Source of the DNA: Planctomyces sp. SH-PL62
Lineage (GTDB): Bacteria; Planctomycetota; Planctomycetia; Isosphaerales; Isosphaeraceae
DNA length: 64,000 nucleotides
Assembly (NCBI RefSeq): GCF_001610895.1
Contig: NZ_CP011273.1
Coordinates: 5,828,001-5,892,000, forward strand
Direction of reading: 5' to 3'
Position 1 is the stretch's first letter. Each line of letters opens with the position of its first letter. The notes below the pieces were generated by a model. The model saw nothing but the letters and a program-made list of their open reading frames with translations, was not told the origin of the DNA and ran no database searches. Below are positions 54,451 through 63,820 of this stretch, one piece after another. A program made the translations under genes and the position numbers.

Positions 54451-55883
54451 ATGCGAGACGATCCGAGGCATCACGAGCCCCCCCTCCCCGCCTGGCTGGG
54501 GACCGTCCGGCGACGGCTGTCGGGCTGGGTCGAGCCCGATGCCGACCCCGAGCGCGGGACCGCCTGGGTCGTCGCCGTTTCGGGGGGGAGCGACAGCGTG
54601 GGCCTGCTGCGGGCCTTGCACCTGCTGGCCGGAGAGTTCGACCTCCGGCTGACGGTGGCGAATCTCGACCACGGCACGCGCGAGGGGGCCTCGGGCGAGG
54701 ACGCCCGGTTCGTCGCCGCGCTGGCGAATTCCCTCGGCTTGCCGTTCGAGGGGGGCGTCTGGTCGTCGAGCCGCGCCGGGCATTTCGAGGCCGACGCTCG
54801 CGAGGCTCGTTATGCGTGGCTCGCGGAGGTCGCGCGATCGCGGGGGCGTCGGCCGTCGCGGTCGGCCACACCCGCGACGACCAGGCCGAGACGATCCTCC
54901 ACCGGATCGTCCGGGGCACGGGTCCGCGAGGGCTCGCCGGCATCCCTGCGCGTCGCCCCCTGGCGCCGGGGGTCGCGCTCGTCCGGCCCTTGCTCGGGGT
55001 CTCGCGACGGGAGATCCGCGACGAGTTGGCCCGGATCGGCCAGGCTTACCGCGAAGACGCGACGAACCGCGACGTATCCCAGACCCGCGCGCGAATCCGA
55101 CACGACCTGATCCCACGCCTGGAAGCCGACTACAACCCGAAGGTGGTCGACGCGCTGGTGCGACTGGGGGAGCTTGCGGCGGCGAACGGGAGGGTGCTCG
55201 ACGCGCTCGTCGCCTCGACGGAAACCGCGACCGTCCGCGAAGCGGGGCCGGAGCGGATCGCGATCGACCGCCTCGCGTTCGCGGCGCTCGACCCGTTCCT
55301 GGCCGTCGAGGCCCTCCGACGCGCCTGGCGATCGGCCGGCTGGCCCGAGGGTGAGATGACGGCGCGACGCTGGCGACGCCTCGCCAGGGGCCTCGCGCGG
55401 GGCGAGGCCGAGCCCCACGTCGGCGCGGGGGTCGCGCTGCGGATCGAGGGGGACGCGGCGACCCTCGACCGCTCGTCCCGGCTGGCCCCGGCCCCGACCG
55501 CCGCGCCCATCGCGCTGGAGGCGCCGGGGACGGTCCAGGTCCCCTGGGCCGACGCCCGTTTCGAGGTCCAGATCGTCCACGACGCGTCCGGCTGGGACGA
55601 AGTCGTCGACCTGGACCGCGTGACCTTCCCGCTGGTCGTCCGCACGCCCATGCGGGGCGAGAGCTTCGACCCGCTCGGGATGGGGGGACGCCGTCAGCGG
55701 CTGGTCGACTTCCTGCGCATTCGCCGCGTGCCGTCGGAACGCCGCCAGGCCGTCCCGGTGGTCGCCGACCCGCACGGGATCCTCTGGGTCGTCGGCCATC
55801 GAATCGCCGAACGCGTCAAGACGACCGAAGCAACGTCGCGACGCCTGGGCCTCCGATGGTCTCGCCGCGAGCCGCAGCCCTGA
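54451..55883 (+). CDS. tilS: tRNA(Ile)-lysidine synthase, with an apparent -1 frameshift
   Basis: TilS adds lysine to C34 of the tRNA that reads AUA, using ATP. The N-terminal frame (54451-about 54845) holds the PP-loop VVAVSGGSDSVGLLRAL and LTVANLDHGTREGASGEDA. After the G-run 54842-54846 the frame moves by -1 and continues ASAVAVGHTRDDQAETILHRIVRGTGPRGLAG, the second TilS motif, then the C-terminal domains (KTTEATSRRLGLRWSRRE at the end). One added G restores a single frame of about 477 residues. The gene is essential in most bacteria, so a sequence error is far more likely than loss. Confidence 0.9.
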
Positions 55884-55904
55884 TCCCGAGAGCCCGACGA
55901 ACTC

Positions 55905-56060
55905 GACTCGTCACCCCCTCATCCCCCGCGAGGGGGGAAGACCGTGATTGAGCGCGGATGCCGGCGCTGTAAAGTCCGGCCGGATTGCGGATCCCGACGG
56001 CTCACCGGCTCGCCTTCCCCCTTGTCTGTTGAAAGGGGCCGCGAGATGGCTTCATGGCCC
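55905..56060. repeat. MITE-like dispersed repeat, locus 6
   Basis: This stretch follows the tilS stop. It has CCCCTCATCCCCCGCGAGG, GGGAAGACCGTGATTGAGCG, CGCTGTAAAGTCCGGCCGG, and a right part with CGCCTTCCCCCTTGTCTG. The first half matches locus 2 (ACCGTGATGGAGCG and GTAAAGTCC). It is the only copy with no IS near it, so it may represent the ancestral element. Bases 56061-56200 hold the start region of the next gene. Confidence 0.6.
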
Positions 56061-56200
56061 ACGCCGGCCTGAGGATGCGGAGACGGGCGGGCTCGTCTGA
56101 AGTTGACGATCCCGGCGGTTTGGCTTAGGATCCGCGCCGACTTCGGCCGGTCCCACCGGGGGATGGAGTCCGTCCACGTCCCGAGAGAGGATGGCCGCTG

Positions 56201-57505
56201 ATGGCTGGAGAGCCGGGTCGGATCGATCGGATCGGGAAGCTTCCGATCCCCGCCCTGGCGATCGCGGTCGAGGTCGGGCTGTTGCTGCGGGTGGCGGCGG
56301 CGAACCTCGTCGAGTGGTGGGTCCGTCGGGGAGGGGGCGAGCGGGTCTGCCTGTTCCCGGACGCGGAGTATTACTGGGAACTCGCGCGGACGATCCGCGA
56401 CGGCGAGGTCTTCCAGATCGTGGAATGGGGCGACATCCCCCACTTCGCCCTCCGCACGCCCGGTTATCCGCTCTTCCTCGCGTCCTGCCGGACCCTCCTG
56501 GGCGATCGTCCCCTCGGGGCGAGATTGGTCCAGGCCGGGCTCGGCGCGGTCTGCGTCTGGCTGGTCTTCCGGCTGACGCGGGTGGTGCTCGGCGGTTCGG
56601 AAAAAACGGGAACGGGGCGAGCGGCTCCGATCGCCGCGGCGTTCACGTCGATTCATCCGTACTTCGTGATCATGTCGGTCGTTCTCCTGTCTGAGGCGGT
56701 GTTCGCGCCGCTGCTGCTGGGCTTCCTCTGGGCGCTGGCGGTCCTCTGGGATCGGGACGGGGCCAGGGCGATGCTCGGCCCGGCGCTGGGGGCGGGGGCG
56801 GCGGCGGGGGCGGCGGTGTTGACGCGGCCGTCGTGCCTGCTCTTCTTTCCGGCGGCGATCGCGGCGTGGCTGGCGCATCGTGCGGTCTCGGGCCGGTCGA
56901 TCCGCCCGGCGATCGTCGCGACGATGGTCGCGGCGGCGGGATTCGCGGGGGTGATGGCGCCCTGGTGGGTCCGCAACGCGAGGGTGTACGGCGAGTTCGT
57001 GCCGACGGCCCTTTGGATGGGGGCGAGCCTCTACGACGGGCTGAACCCCCAGGCGACTGGGGCGAGCGACATGCGGTTCCTGAACGACCCGGACGTCTGG
57101 CCGAACAGCGAGCGCGACCAGGACGAACTGCTGAAGCGGCGGGCGTTCGCGTTCGTCCGCGAGCAGCCGGGGCGGGCGCTGGAGCTGGCGCTGGCGAAGC
57201 TCGGCCGGTACTGGAGCCCCTGGCCCAACGCGGAGGGGGTGCGGTCGCCCTGGCTGACGGTCGCGGCGGGCCTGGTGATGGGGCCGGTCCTGGGGCTGGC
57301 GGGCCTCGGGCTGTGGACGCTTCGGCGGGACGGCCGGGCCTGGGTGATCCTGGCGGGGCCGATCCTCTATTTCGGCCTGATCCATGCGGTGTTCGCGAGT
57401 TCGATGCGGTATCGGACGCCGGGCGAGATCCCCGCGATGGGGCTGGCGGCCGTCGGCCTGCTGCGGGTCGTCGACGGGGCCTCGTGGCGTTCGAAGCAGG
57501 CCTAA
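56201..57505 (+). CDS. PMT/ArnT-like membrane glycosyltransferase (second copy)
   Basis: The 434-residue protein has about nine hydrophobic helices. The first loop contains PDAEYYWELARTI, the polyprenyl-phosphate-mannosyltransferase-like pattern with an acidic pair, followed by ALRTPGYPLFLA. It is shorter than the protein at 13928-15751 and only distantly similar to it. It probably transfers a sugar from a lipid donor to an envelope acceptor. The gene is followed after 33 bases by a large AsmA-like gene and may be co-transcribed with it. Confidence 0.85.
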   Translation: MAGEPGRIDRIGKLPIPALAIAVEVGLLLRVAAANLVEWWVRRGGGERVCLFPDAEYYWELARTIRDGEVFQIVEWGDIPHFALRTPGYPLFLASCRTLLGDRPLGARLVQAGLGAVCVWLVFRLTRVVLGGSEKTGTGRAAPIAAAFTSIHPYFVIMSVVLLSEAVFAPLLLGFLWALAVLWDRDGARAMLGPALGAGAAAGAAVLTRPSCLLFFPAAIAAWLAHRAVSGRSIRPAIVATMVAAAGFAGVMAPWWVRNARVYGEFVPTALWMGASLYDGLNPQATGASDMRFLNDPDVWPNSERDQDELLKRRAFAFVREQPGRALELALAKLGRYWSPWPNAEGVRSPWLTVAAGLVMGPVLGLAGLGLWTLRRDGRAWVILAGPILYFGLIHAVFASSMRYRTPGEIPAMGLAAVGLLRVVDGASWRSKQA

Positions 57506-57538
57506 GCGCGGCTGAGGCCGGGCGTGGGGGGTGGCGGA

Positions 57539-60500
57539 ATGGGGTTCGGGCGACGCCTGGCGAAATTCCTGATCTGGGGTGGGGTCGTCGGCCTGGGGCT
57601 GGCGGCGGCGGCGACCTGGTTCGCCTATGCGTTCGTCACCGACGGCGACACGGTGACGCGGCTGATCCGGGCGGAGCTGCGGCGGTTCTTCCCGCACGCC
57701 GAGTTCGAGTTCGGCAGCGTCGACTTCCGTCCCCTGCGCGGGAAGGCCACGCTCAAGCAGGTCGCGGCGATCCAGAAGGTCGACGGCCGGATGTTCCGGA
57801 CGCTGAACCTCCCCTGGCTGGAAGTGCGGTTCAACGCCTGGCGGATGCTCCAGGGGGAGCAGTCGCCGAGCGAGGTCGTGGTGACGCAGCCCACGCTCCG
57901 GCTCCTCCAGAAGAAGGACGGCGGCTGGAACCTCCTGGACCTGCCGGCCCATCCCTGGCCCCGGGCGGCGATCGAGAATCCGCCGCCGATCGACATCGTC
58001 AACGGGACCGTCGAGCTGGTCGTGGAGCGGAGCCGAGGCGGGAATTCCCTGGTGGACGAGCCGGCCTCCGCCGCGGGCGACGACAAGGTGTCCGCGGCGA
58101 TCCTCCGCGAGGTCACGTTGCGCATCGAGCCGACCGAGGAAGGCCGGCTTGAGTTCAAAGGCTCGGCGCGGGGGGATCTCTTCGATCGGGTCGACCTGCG
58201 CGGGTCGGTCGACCCGGCCACCGGCGACGTCGACCTGACCGGCGGCCTGGTCGACCTCACGCTCTCGGACACGCTCCGCCGCCGCCTGCCGGCCGACTTC
58301 GCCGCCGGCTTCGACGCCCTGTCCCTGAGCGGCGGGGACGTCGACGTGGAGCTGAAGCACCTGGCCTTCCGACCCGGCCTGCCTCCCGAGGCGCAGCTCT
58401 CCTACGACGTGGAGGCCCAGCTCCTGCGCGGGGTCTGCGCCTGCCCACATCTCCCGTTCCCGCTCAACGACCTGTCGGCCCGGGTGGGCCTGCGCGACGG
58501 CGTCCTGACGATCGTCCACGCCGAGGGCTTCAACGGCGCGACCCGGGTCCGGGCCTCCGGGGCCCTCCGCGCTTCGGCCTCGCTCGAGACGCCGATGGAT
58601 CTCCGCGTCGAGATCTTCGACCTGGACCTGGACCAGCGGCTGAAGGACCGGACCCCCCCGGAATTCGTCGAGCTGTGGGACGTGTTCCAGCCCAAGGGGC
58701 GGGTGAACGTCAAGGCCAACGTCGCCAGGGCCGTCGAGGGGGGCCCGGTGGAGTTCTCGGCCTCGGCCGAGCTGCAAGACGTCTCGGCGCGCTACCGCCA
58801 CTTCGATTACCCGCTGAAGAACCTCAAGGGGACGCTCGCCCTGGAGGGCCGGCGGCTCACGGTCGACCTGAACGGTCCGATCGGCGACAAGCCGGCCCGG
58901 CTCCACGGGACGGTCGACGACCCCGGCCCCGACGCCCTGGTGGACCTCAAGGTCGAGGCCGAGTCGGTGCCGGTCGACGCGGCCTTCCTCGACGCGCTTC
59001 AGCCCGAGGTCCGCCGCTGGGTCGACCGCTTCAAGCCGGCCGGGTCGGTCAAGACCGACGCGCGGATCTTCCGCGCGCCGCTGGTCGGCCCGCCGCAACT
59101 GAAGCAGGAGGGCGGCCGCATGGTCGAGGCCAACCTTGAAACCGAGGTGGGCCGGCTCGTGATCGACGCCGACCTCGACCTCGACCCCCGGCGCTGCGAG
59201 ATCACCTGGGTGGAGCTTCCGTTCCCGGTGCGGAACCTCTCGGGCCGGCTGGAGCTGCACCCGGACCTCTGGATCTTCAAGGACCTGCGGGGCCGCAACG
59301 GCCAGGCCGTGATCACCGGCTCCGGCAAGGTGGAGAAGCTGCCGGGGCCCAACCTCCCCAACGGCGACCCGCCGCTGAAGATCGGCATGACTTTGGACGC
59401 CCAGAACCTGCCGTTCAGCCCGGAGCTGCGCGAGGCCCTCCCCGACGCCTGGCGGAAGTCCTGGGAATTCATCAATCCCGACGGCGCCAGCGACGTCCAC
59501 GCCGACGTCGCCGTCGAGACCGGCAAGCCCGACCAGACCCGCGTGACCATCTCCCCGAGGCCGGAGTCGCACGTCCGCCTGGTGGTGCCGAAGTCCCCCG
59601 GGCCGGGCGTCGAGCCGGGGGCGACGATCGAGCTGAAGATGCAGAACGCGCTGGGGGCGTTCGAGTTCGTCAACGGCAAGGTCGCGATGCGGGACGTCCG
59701 GTTCACGTTCCACGGCGCCCCCGTCGAGTTCCCCGAGGGGACGGTCGTGGTCGAGGACAGCGGCCGGTTCGACCTGGCGGTCCGCGACGTGTGGGTCCGC
59801 GACCTCCTCTTCGGCGCCAACCTGCGACGGATCATGCCCACCCTGATGGCCCAGTTCGCGATGCGCCTGGACGACGGCCGGCCGTTCACGGCGCGGGGGG
59901 ACCTCAAGATCGGCTGGAGCGGCGAGGCCGGCGTCCCCGCCTGGTGCCAGTGGGAGAACACCCGCGTCTTCCTCGTCGACAACAAGCTCAAGGCGGGCAT
60001 CCCCATGGAGCACCTCAACGGCCAGCTCAAGGAGGTCTGGGGCCGCTCCGACGGCCAGTACCTGGAAGTCCACGGCGTCCTGGACATCCAGAGCGCCAGC
60101 GTCGCCGGGCTCCAGGTCACGCGGCTCCAGGGCCCCCTGGTCGTCAAGGACGGCAAGGCGCGGCTGGAGAGCCTCAAGGGGAGCTTCCTGGGGGGCGAGC
60201 TGTACGGCGAAGGGGCGATCACGCTGGCCGAGACCCCGAGCTACAGCGGATCGGCCCAGCTCTCCGGGGCGCAGCTCCAGGAGTACGCGCGGAGCCTCCC
60301 CGGCCGCCAGGCGTTCCGGGGGCTTGTCAACGCCCGGGTGGGATTCAACGGCCTGGGCACGGACTTCCGCGGCCTCCAGGCGAGGGGCGAAGGCCACGTC
60401 GTCGACGGCGACCTCGGCGAGCTGCCGTTCGTGCTGAAGTTCGCCAAGGCCCTCAACCCGCTCACGCTCCGGGGCCGCAACGACGACGGCAAGTCGATGT

Positions 60501-60808
60501 TCGACGCCGCCGACCTCGAATTCCGGATCGTCAACGGCACCACCCATTTCGACAAGATCCGGCTCACCGGCAGCCCGATCAGCCTCGAAGGCGACGGGAC
60601 CCGCGACCCGTTCGACAACATCGACCTGACGCTCCGGGTCCTCTACGGCCGGAATCGGTTCGACGTCCCCCTCCTCAGCCCGATGATCCGCGAGGCCAGC
60701 GGCGAGTTCATCAACGTCAACATCAAGGGGACGCTCGCCCAGCCCCGCCCCGACCTCAAGTACGTCCCCAGGCTTCAGAGGATCGGCAACCGCGGCGACC
60801 GCCCCTGA
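57539..60808 (+). CDS. Large AsmA/TamB-like protein
   Basis: The protein (1089 residues from ATG 57539) has one N-terminal helix (LAKFLIWGGVVGLGLAAAATWFAYAFV) and a long periplasmic region rich in beta strands with regular hydrophobic repeats. Examples are LEVRFNAWRMLQGEQSPSEV, VDLKVEAESVPVDAAFLDAL and LRRIMPTLMAQFAMRLDDGR. Such repeats form the hydrophobic groove of AsmA/TamB/bridge-like lipid transporters. The C-terminal end FINVNIKGTLAQPRPDL is close to the AsmA-type ending. It probably moves or organises lipids between the inner and outer membrane. Confidence 0.82.
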   Translation: MGFGRRLAKFLIWGGVVGLGLAAAATWFAYAFVTDGDTVTRLIRAELRRFFPHAEFEFGSVDFRPLRGKATLKQVAAIQKVDGRMFRTLNLPWLEVRFNAWRMLQGEQSPSEVVVTQPTLRLLQKKDGGWNLLDLPAHPWPRAAIENPPPIDIVNGTVELVVERSRGGNSLVDEPASAAGDDKVSAAILREVTLRIEPTEEGRLEFKGSARGDLFDRVDLRGSVDPATGDVDLTGGLVDLTLSDTLRRRLPADFAAGFDALSLSGGDVDVELKHLAFRPGLPPEAQLSYDVEAQLLRGVCACPHLPFPLNDLSARVGLRDGVLTIVHAEGFNGATRVRASGALRASASLETPMDLRVEIFDLDLDQRLKDRTPPEFVELWDVFQPKGRVNVKANVARAVEGGPVEFSASAELQDVSARYRHFDYPLKNLKGTLALEGRRLTVDLNGPIGDKPARLHGTVDDPGPDALVDLKVEAESVPVDAAFLDALQPEVRRWVDRFKPAGSVKTDARIFRAPLVGPPQLKQEGGRMVEANLETEVGRLVIDADLDLDPRRCEITWVELPFPVRNLSGRLELHPDLWIFKDLRGRNGQAVITGSGKVEKLPGPNLPNGDPPLKIGMTLDAQNLPFSPELREALPDAWRKSWEFINPDGASDVHADVAVETGKPDQTRVTISPRPESHVRLVVPKSPGPGVEPGATIELKMQNALGAFEFVNGKVAMRDVRFTFHGAPVEFPEGTVVVEDSGRFDLAVRDVWVRDLLFGANLRRIMPTLMAQFAMRLDDGRPFTARGDLKIGWSGEAGVPAWCQWENTRVFLVDNKLKAGIPMEHLNGQLKEVWGRSDGQYLEVHGVLDIQSASVAGLQVTRLQGPLVVKDGKARLESLKGSFLGGELYGEGAITLAETPSYSGSAQLSGAQLQEYARSLPGRQAFRGLVNARVGFNGLGTDFRGLQARGEGHVVDGDLGELPFVLKFAKALNPLTLRGRNDDGKSMFDAADLEFRIVNGTTHFDKIRLTGSPISLEGDGTRDPFDNIDLTLRVLYGRNRFDVPLLSPMIREASGEFINVNIKGTLAQPRPDLKYVPRLQRIGNRGDRP

Positions 60809-60888
60809 CCTCGCCGGAACCGAAATCCCCGTCCGTCCTTCCGGACGCCCGCCGCGCGGAGTATCCTCGGATGCGGGAGGAACCTCGC

Positions 60889-61980
60889 ATGCGCCAGAGC
60901 CGATTCGCGTCCGCCTTCACGTTCGCCCTGATCTCCGCCGCCTGGCCCCTCGCGACGGCGTCGCGAGGCGAGGAGCCGCCGGCGCCCAAGCCGCATCCCC
61001 TGGTCGCCCCGATGAAGGAGGGGCTGAACATCACCGGGATCAACGACCGAGGCGACGTGGTCGGCTTCCACTGGGAGCCGGAGAACGGCAACCCCGACAT
61101 CCTGTATGAGGCGCCGTTCCTCGCCCAGGGCGACAAGATCACCCGCCTGCCGCTGCTGAAGACCTACACCGCGACTTTCCCCGCCGCCGTCAGCGACGAC
61201 GGCGTGGTCGTCGGCCGATCGAGCAAGCCCGCGCCCCCGAACACCTTCGTCCCCCTGCGGAATCAGGCGTTCGTCTGGACGGCCGACCAGGGGATCAAGG
61301 GGCTCGGCGCCGCCGAGGGGGACGCGGCCTCGTTCGCCACTGGGATCAGCCGCGACGGCCGTCGCATCAGCGGGCTCAGCGTCGGGGACTACCGCCTCCG
61401 GGGCGTCGTCTGGGAGCGCGACGGCGACGCCTGGAAGGCCGTCGTCATCCCCGAGGCCGACCAGCTCAGCTCGAACGTCCTGGCCGTCAGCCCCGACGGC
61501 AAGCGCCTGGCCGCCGTCCAGAAGGGGGAGACCTCGCTCTGGACCGAGGCCGAGCCCGGCGTCTGGAAGCGCGAGCCGCTCTCCCAGGACCGGAACGCCA
61601 TGATCCCTCGCGGAGTGAACGACTCGGGCGTGGTCGTCGGCCATCGCAACGATCCCGACGGCACCCTGCGCGCCGTGATCTGGACCCGCGAGCAGGGCCT
61701 CCAGACGCTTGGGATCCCCGAGGGATTCCAGCACGCCCAGGCCAGCGCCGTGAACAACGCCGGCGCCGTGGTCGGCCAGATCGACGGCCCCCACGGAGGG
61801 CTTCCCGGCCCCCGCGCCTTCATCTATGAGGACGGCAAGCTCCGCATCCTCGACGAGCACGGCCCCGACTTCATCTGGGCCACCGCCATCAACGACCGCG
61901 GCCAGGTCTCCGGCGTCCTGGAAGAACCCGAGGAAGCGCACCCCGCCGAGGACGCCGAACCGCCCGCGAAACAACCGTGA
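60889..61980 (+). CDS. Secreted HAF-repeat beta-propeller protein
   Basis: The 363-residue protein (ATG 60889, GGGAGG eight bases upstream) has a signal peptide (MRQSRFASAFTFALISAAWPLATA). It then has repeats of the type INDRGDVVGFHWEP, AVSDDGVVVGRSS, GVNDSGVVVGHRN, AVNNAGAVVGQIDG and AINDRGQVSGVLEE. These match the probable-extracellular HAF repeat, which is thought to form propeller blades. No catalytic residues are evident. It lies 80 bases after the AsmA-like gene. Confidence 0.88.
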   Translation: MRQSRFASAFTFALISAAWPLATASRGEEPPAPKPHPLVAPMKEGLNITGINDRGDVVGFHWEPENGNPDILYEAPFLAQGDKITRLPLLKTYTATFPAAVSDDGVVVGRSSKPAPPNTFVPLRNQAFVWTADQGIKGLGAAEGDAASFATGISRDGRRISGLSVGDYRLRGVVWERDGDAWKAVVIPEADQLSSNVLAVSPDGKRLAAVQKGETSLWTEAEPGVWKREPLSQDRNAMIPRGVNDSGVVVGHRNDPDGTLRAVIWTREQGLQTLGIPEGFQHAQASAVNNAGAVVGQIDGPHGGLPGPRAFIYEDGKLRILDEHGPDFIWATAINDRGQVSGVLEEPEEAHPAEDAEPPAKQP

Positions 61981-62046
61981 GCCTCGACGCATCCCGCTCG
62001 CTCCTCGCGCGAAGGCGACCCGGACGGCCGACGGGCGAGGCGCGGG

Positions 62047-63711
62047 TCAGGAGGGCTCGGCGGCGCGGCCGAAGCAGACGATGGAGAGGTCGTCGAGCGG
62101 ACGTTGATCTTTCATGTGCTCGCTGAGCACGGCCAGGATCGCCTCGCCGACCTGGTCGGCGGCCCCTTCGGTCTGGGCGAGGACCTTCTTGAGCCGATCG
62201 AGCCCGAACGGGCGGAGGCGGTGGTCGACGGCGTCGACCAGGCCGTCGGAGTAGAGGACGACGACCTCGCCCGGGGCCAGGTCGACGCCGGCTGATCGAT
62301 AAGTTGCGTCGCGGTCGACGCCGATCGGCGAGCCGCCGCCGGGACAATCCATGAGGTCGACGCGGCCGTCGACCCGGCGGACCAGCGGCGCCGGGTGGCC
62401 GGCGGAGGCGACCGTGAGCCGGTGGGCCGCCGGATCGACCTCGATCAGCATCATCGTGACGTAGTGGTTGGAGATCCCCGAGTCGTAGAAATGCTCGTTG
62501 ACGTCCGTCAGGATCTCTTCCGGGGTGTACCCGGCGCGGGCGAGGAGGCGGACCTCCGGGCAGACCCCGGCCATGAGGATCGCCGACGACATGCCGTGCC
62601 CGGTCACGTCGCCGAGCGTCACGCACCAGCGCGAAGGGACCGACGCGGGGACGTCCGGGTCCTCGACGCGGATGTAATCGTAGAGGTCGCCGCCGACCTC
62701 CTGCGCCGTTCGGTAGAACTCCCAGAAGGTGTAGCCGGGGATCGCCGGCCGGGCGCGGGGCAGCAAGGCTCGCTGGATCTCGGCGGCGGCGGCCCACGAC
62801 GCCTGCTCCCGCACCAGCCGATCGTTCTCGACGGCCGTGGCGATCGGGACGGCCAGCGCCGCCAGCAGGTCCAGGTCTTCCTCGCGGAACTGCTCGTGGG
62901 GCGAGACGCCGTCGAGCTGGACCATGCCGACGGGGCGGCCGTCGTGGCCCAGCAGCGGCGCGCAGATCGCCGTGCGGATCGCGGCGGAGAGGCTCTCGTG
63001 GTCCTTGAACCGCTCGTCGACGTAGACGTCCTTGATCAGGATCGCCCGCCCCTTCCGCAGCACCTCCTCGATGAGCGTACGGCTGAGCACGGGGGGGCCG
63101 GCCGGGCCCCTGGCGTCGCGATGGGCCCGCAGCGGCAGCGATCCGTCGGGCTCCAGGGTCGCCACGAATCCGCGCGTGCCCTTCGGCAGGATCGTCATCA
63201 GGCCGCCGAGCGCCCGGGACAGCCGCTCGTCCAGGTTAGACGCCCCCCCCAGCGCGCGGACCACCTCGATCACGCCGAGCAGCGCACCGGCCGGGTCGAC
63301 GGCGCGCTGGACCAGCCCCGACGAGCTGAGATCGGCGAGCGAGCCCAGGACGGTCGATTTCGCCACCTCGCCCGGCGCGCCCACCCGCGCCGCGGCCTCG
63401 TGGAAGATGAACTCATAGTCGACGATCCGGATCCGAGAGCCCTCGCGCACCTCGGTCGGCTCGTACGGCTTCAGCCGCACCCCGTCGAGGTGGGTCGCGT
63501 TCTTGCTCATCAGGTCGACCACGCGATAGGTGCCGTCGAACCGCCGCTCAATCCGGGCGTGGTAGAGCGACACCTTGGGATGGTCGAGCGGCACCCCGAC
63601 CATCGGATGCCGGCCGATGTGCAGGTCGGTCCCTCGCAACTCGATGACCCGCTCCGTCCGCCCCTGGCTGACCATCTCCAGCGTGGCGCCGACGCTCTCC
63701 CTGGATCTCAT
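62047..63711 (-). CDS. FHA-GAF-SpoIIE phosphatase
   Basis: The 554-residue signalling protein has an N-terminal FHA domain (ELRGTDLHIGRHPMVGVPLDHPKVSLYHARI, residues about 22-100) that reads phosphothreonine. A GAF domain follows (about 150-320, with ICAPLLGHDGRPVGMVQLD). A C-terminal SpoIIE/PP2C domain follows, with AAEIQRALLP, GGDLYDYIRV, LGDVTGHGMSSAILMAGV and LYSDGLVDAVD, which carry the metal-binding Asp residues. Such proteins dephosphorylate anti-sigma-factor antagonists in partner-switching pathways. No sigma factor or kinase of that type is in the window. Confidence 0.92.
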   Translation of the reverse strand: MRSRESVGATLEMVSQGRTERVIELRGTDLHIGRHPMVGVPLDHPKVSLYHARIERRFDGTYRVVDLMSKNATHLDGVRLKPYEPTEVREGSRIRIVDYEFIFHEAAARVGAPGEVAKSTVLGSLADLSSSGLVQRAVDPAGALLGVIEVVRALGGASNLDERLSRALGGLMTILPKGTRGFVATLEPDGSLPLRAHRDARGPAGPPVLSRTLIEEVLRKGRAILIKDVYVDERFKDHESLSAAIRTAICAPLLGHDGRPVGMVQLDGVSPHEQFREEDLDLLAALAVPIATAVENDRLVREQASWAAAAEIQRALLPRARPAIPGYTFWEFYRTAQEVGGDLYDYIRVEDPDVPASVPSRWCVTLGDVTGHGMSSAILMAGVCPEVRLLARAGYTPEEILTDVNEHFYDSGISNHYVTMMLIEVDPAAHRLTVASAGHPAPLVRRVDGRVDLMDCPGGGSPIGVDRDATYRSAGVDLAPGEVVVLYSDGLVDAVDHRLRPFGLDRLKKVLAQTEGAADQVGEAILAVLSEHMKDQRPLDDLSIVCFGRAAEPS

Positions 63712-63820
63712 CGACTACGCCCCCGATCCGAGCCGCCCTCGCACACATGGGCCCGACACATCTGCAATCCGCCGGCTCATCCTACCGCAGCCGCGTCGAA
63801 AAATCCGGACCGATCCGGCT

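Noticed and set aside
55919-60547. Minus-strand open frame of 1542 residues
   Set aside because: It runs antisense through the AsmA-like, glycosyltransferase and intergenic DNA. Its composition (Arg/Pro/Glu-rich, no domain) is the usual shadow of GC-rich codon bias.
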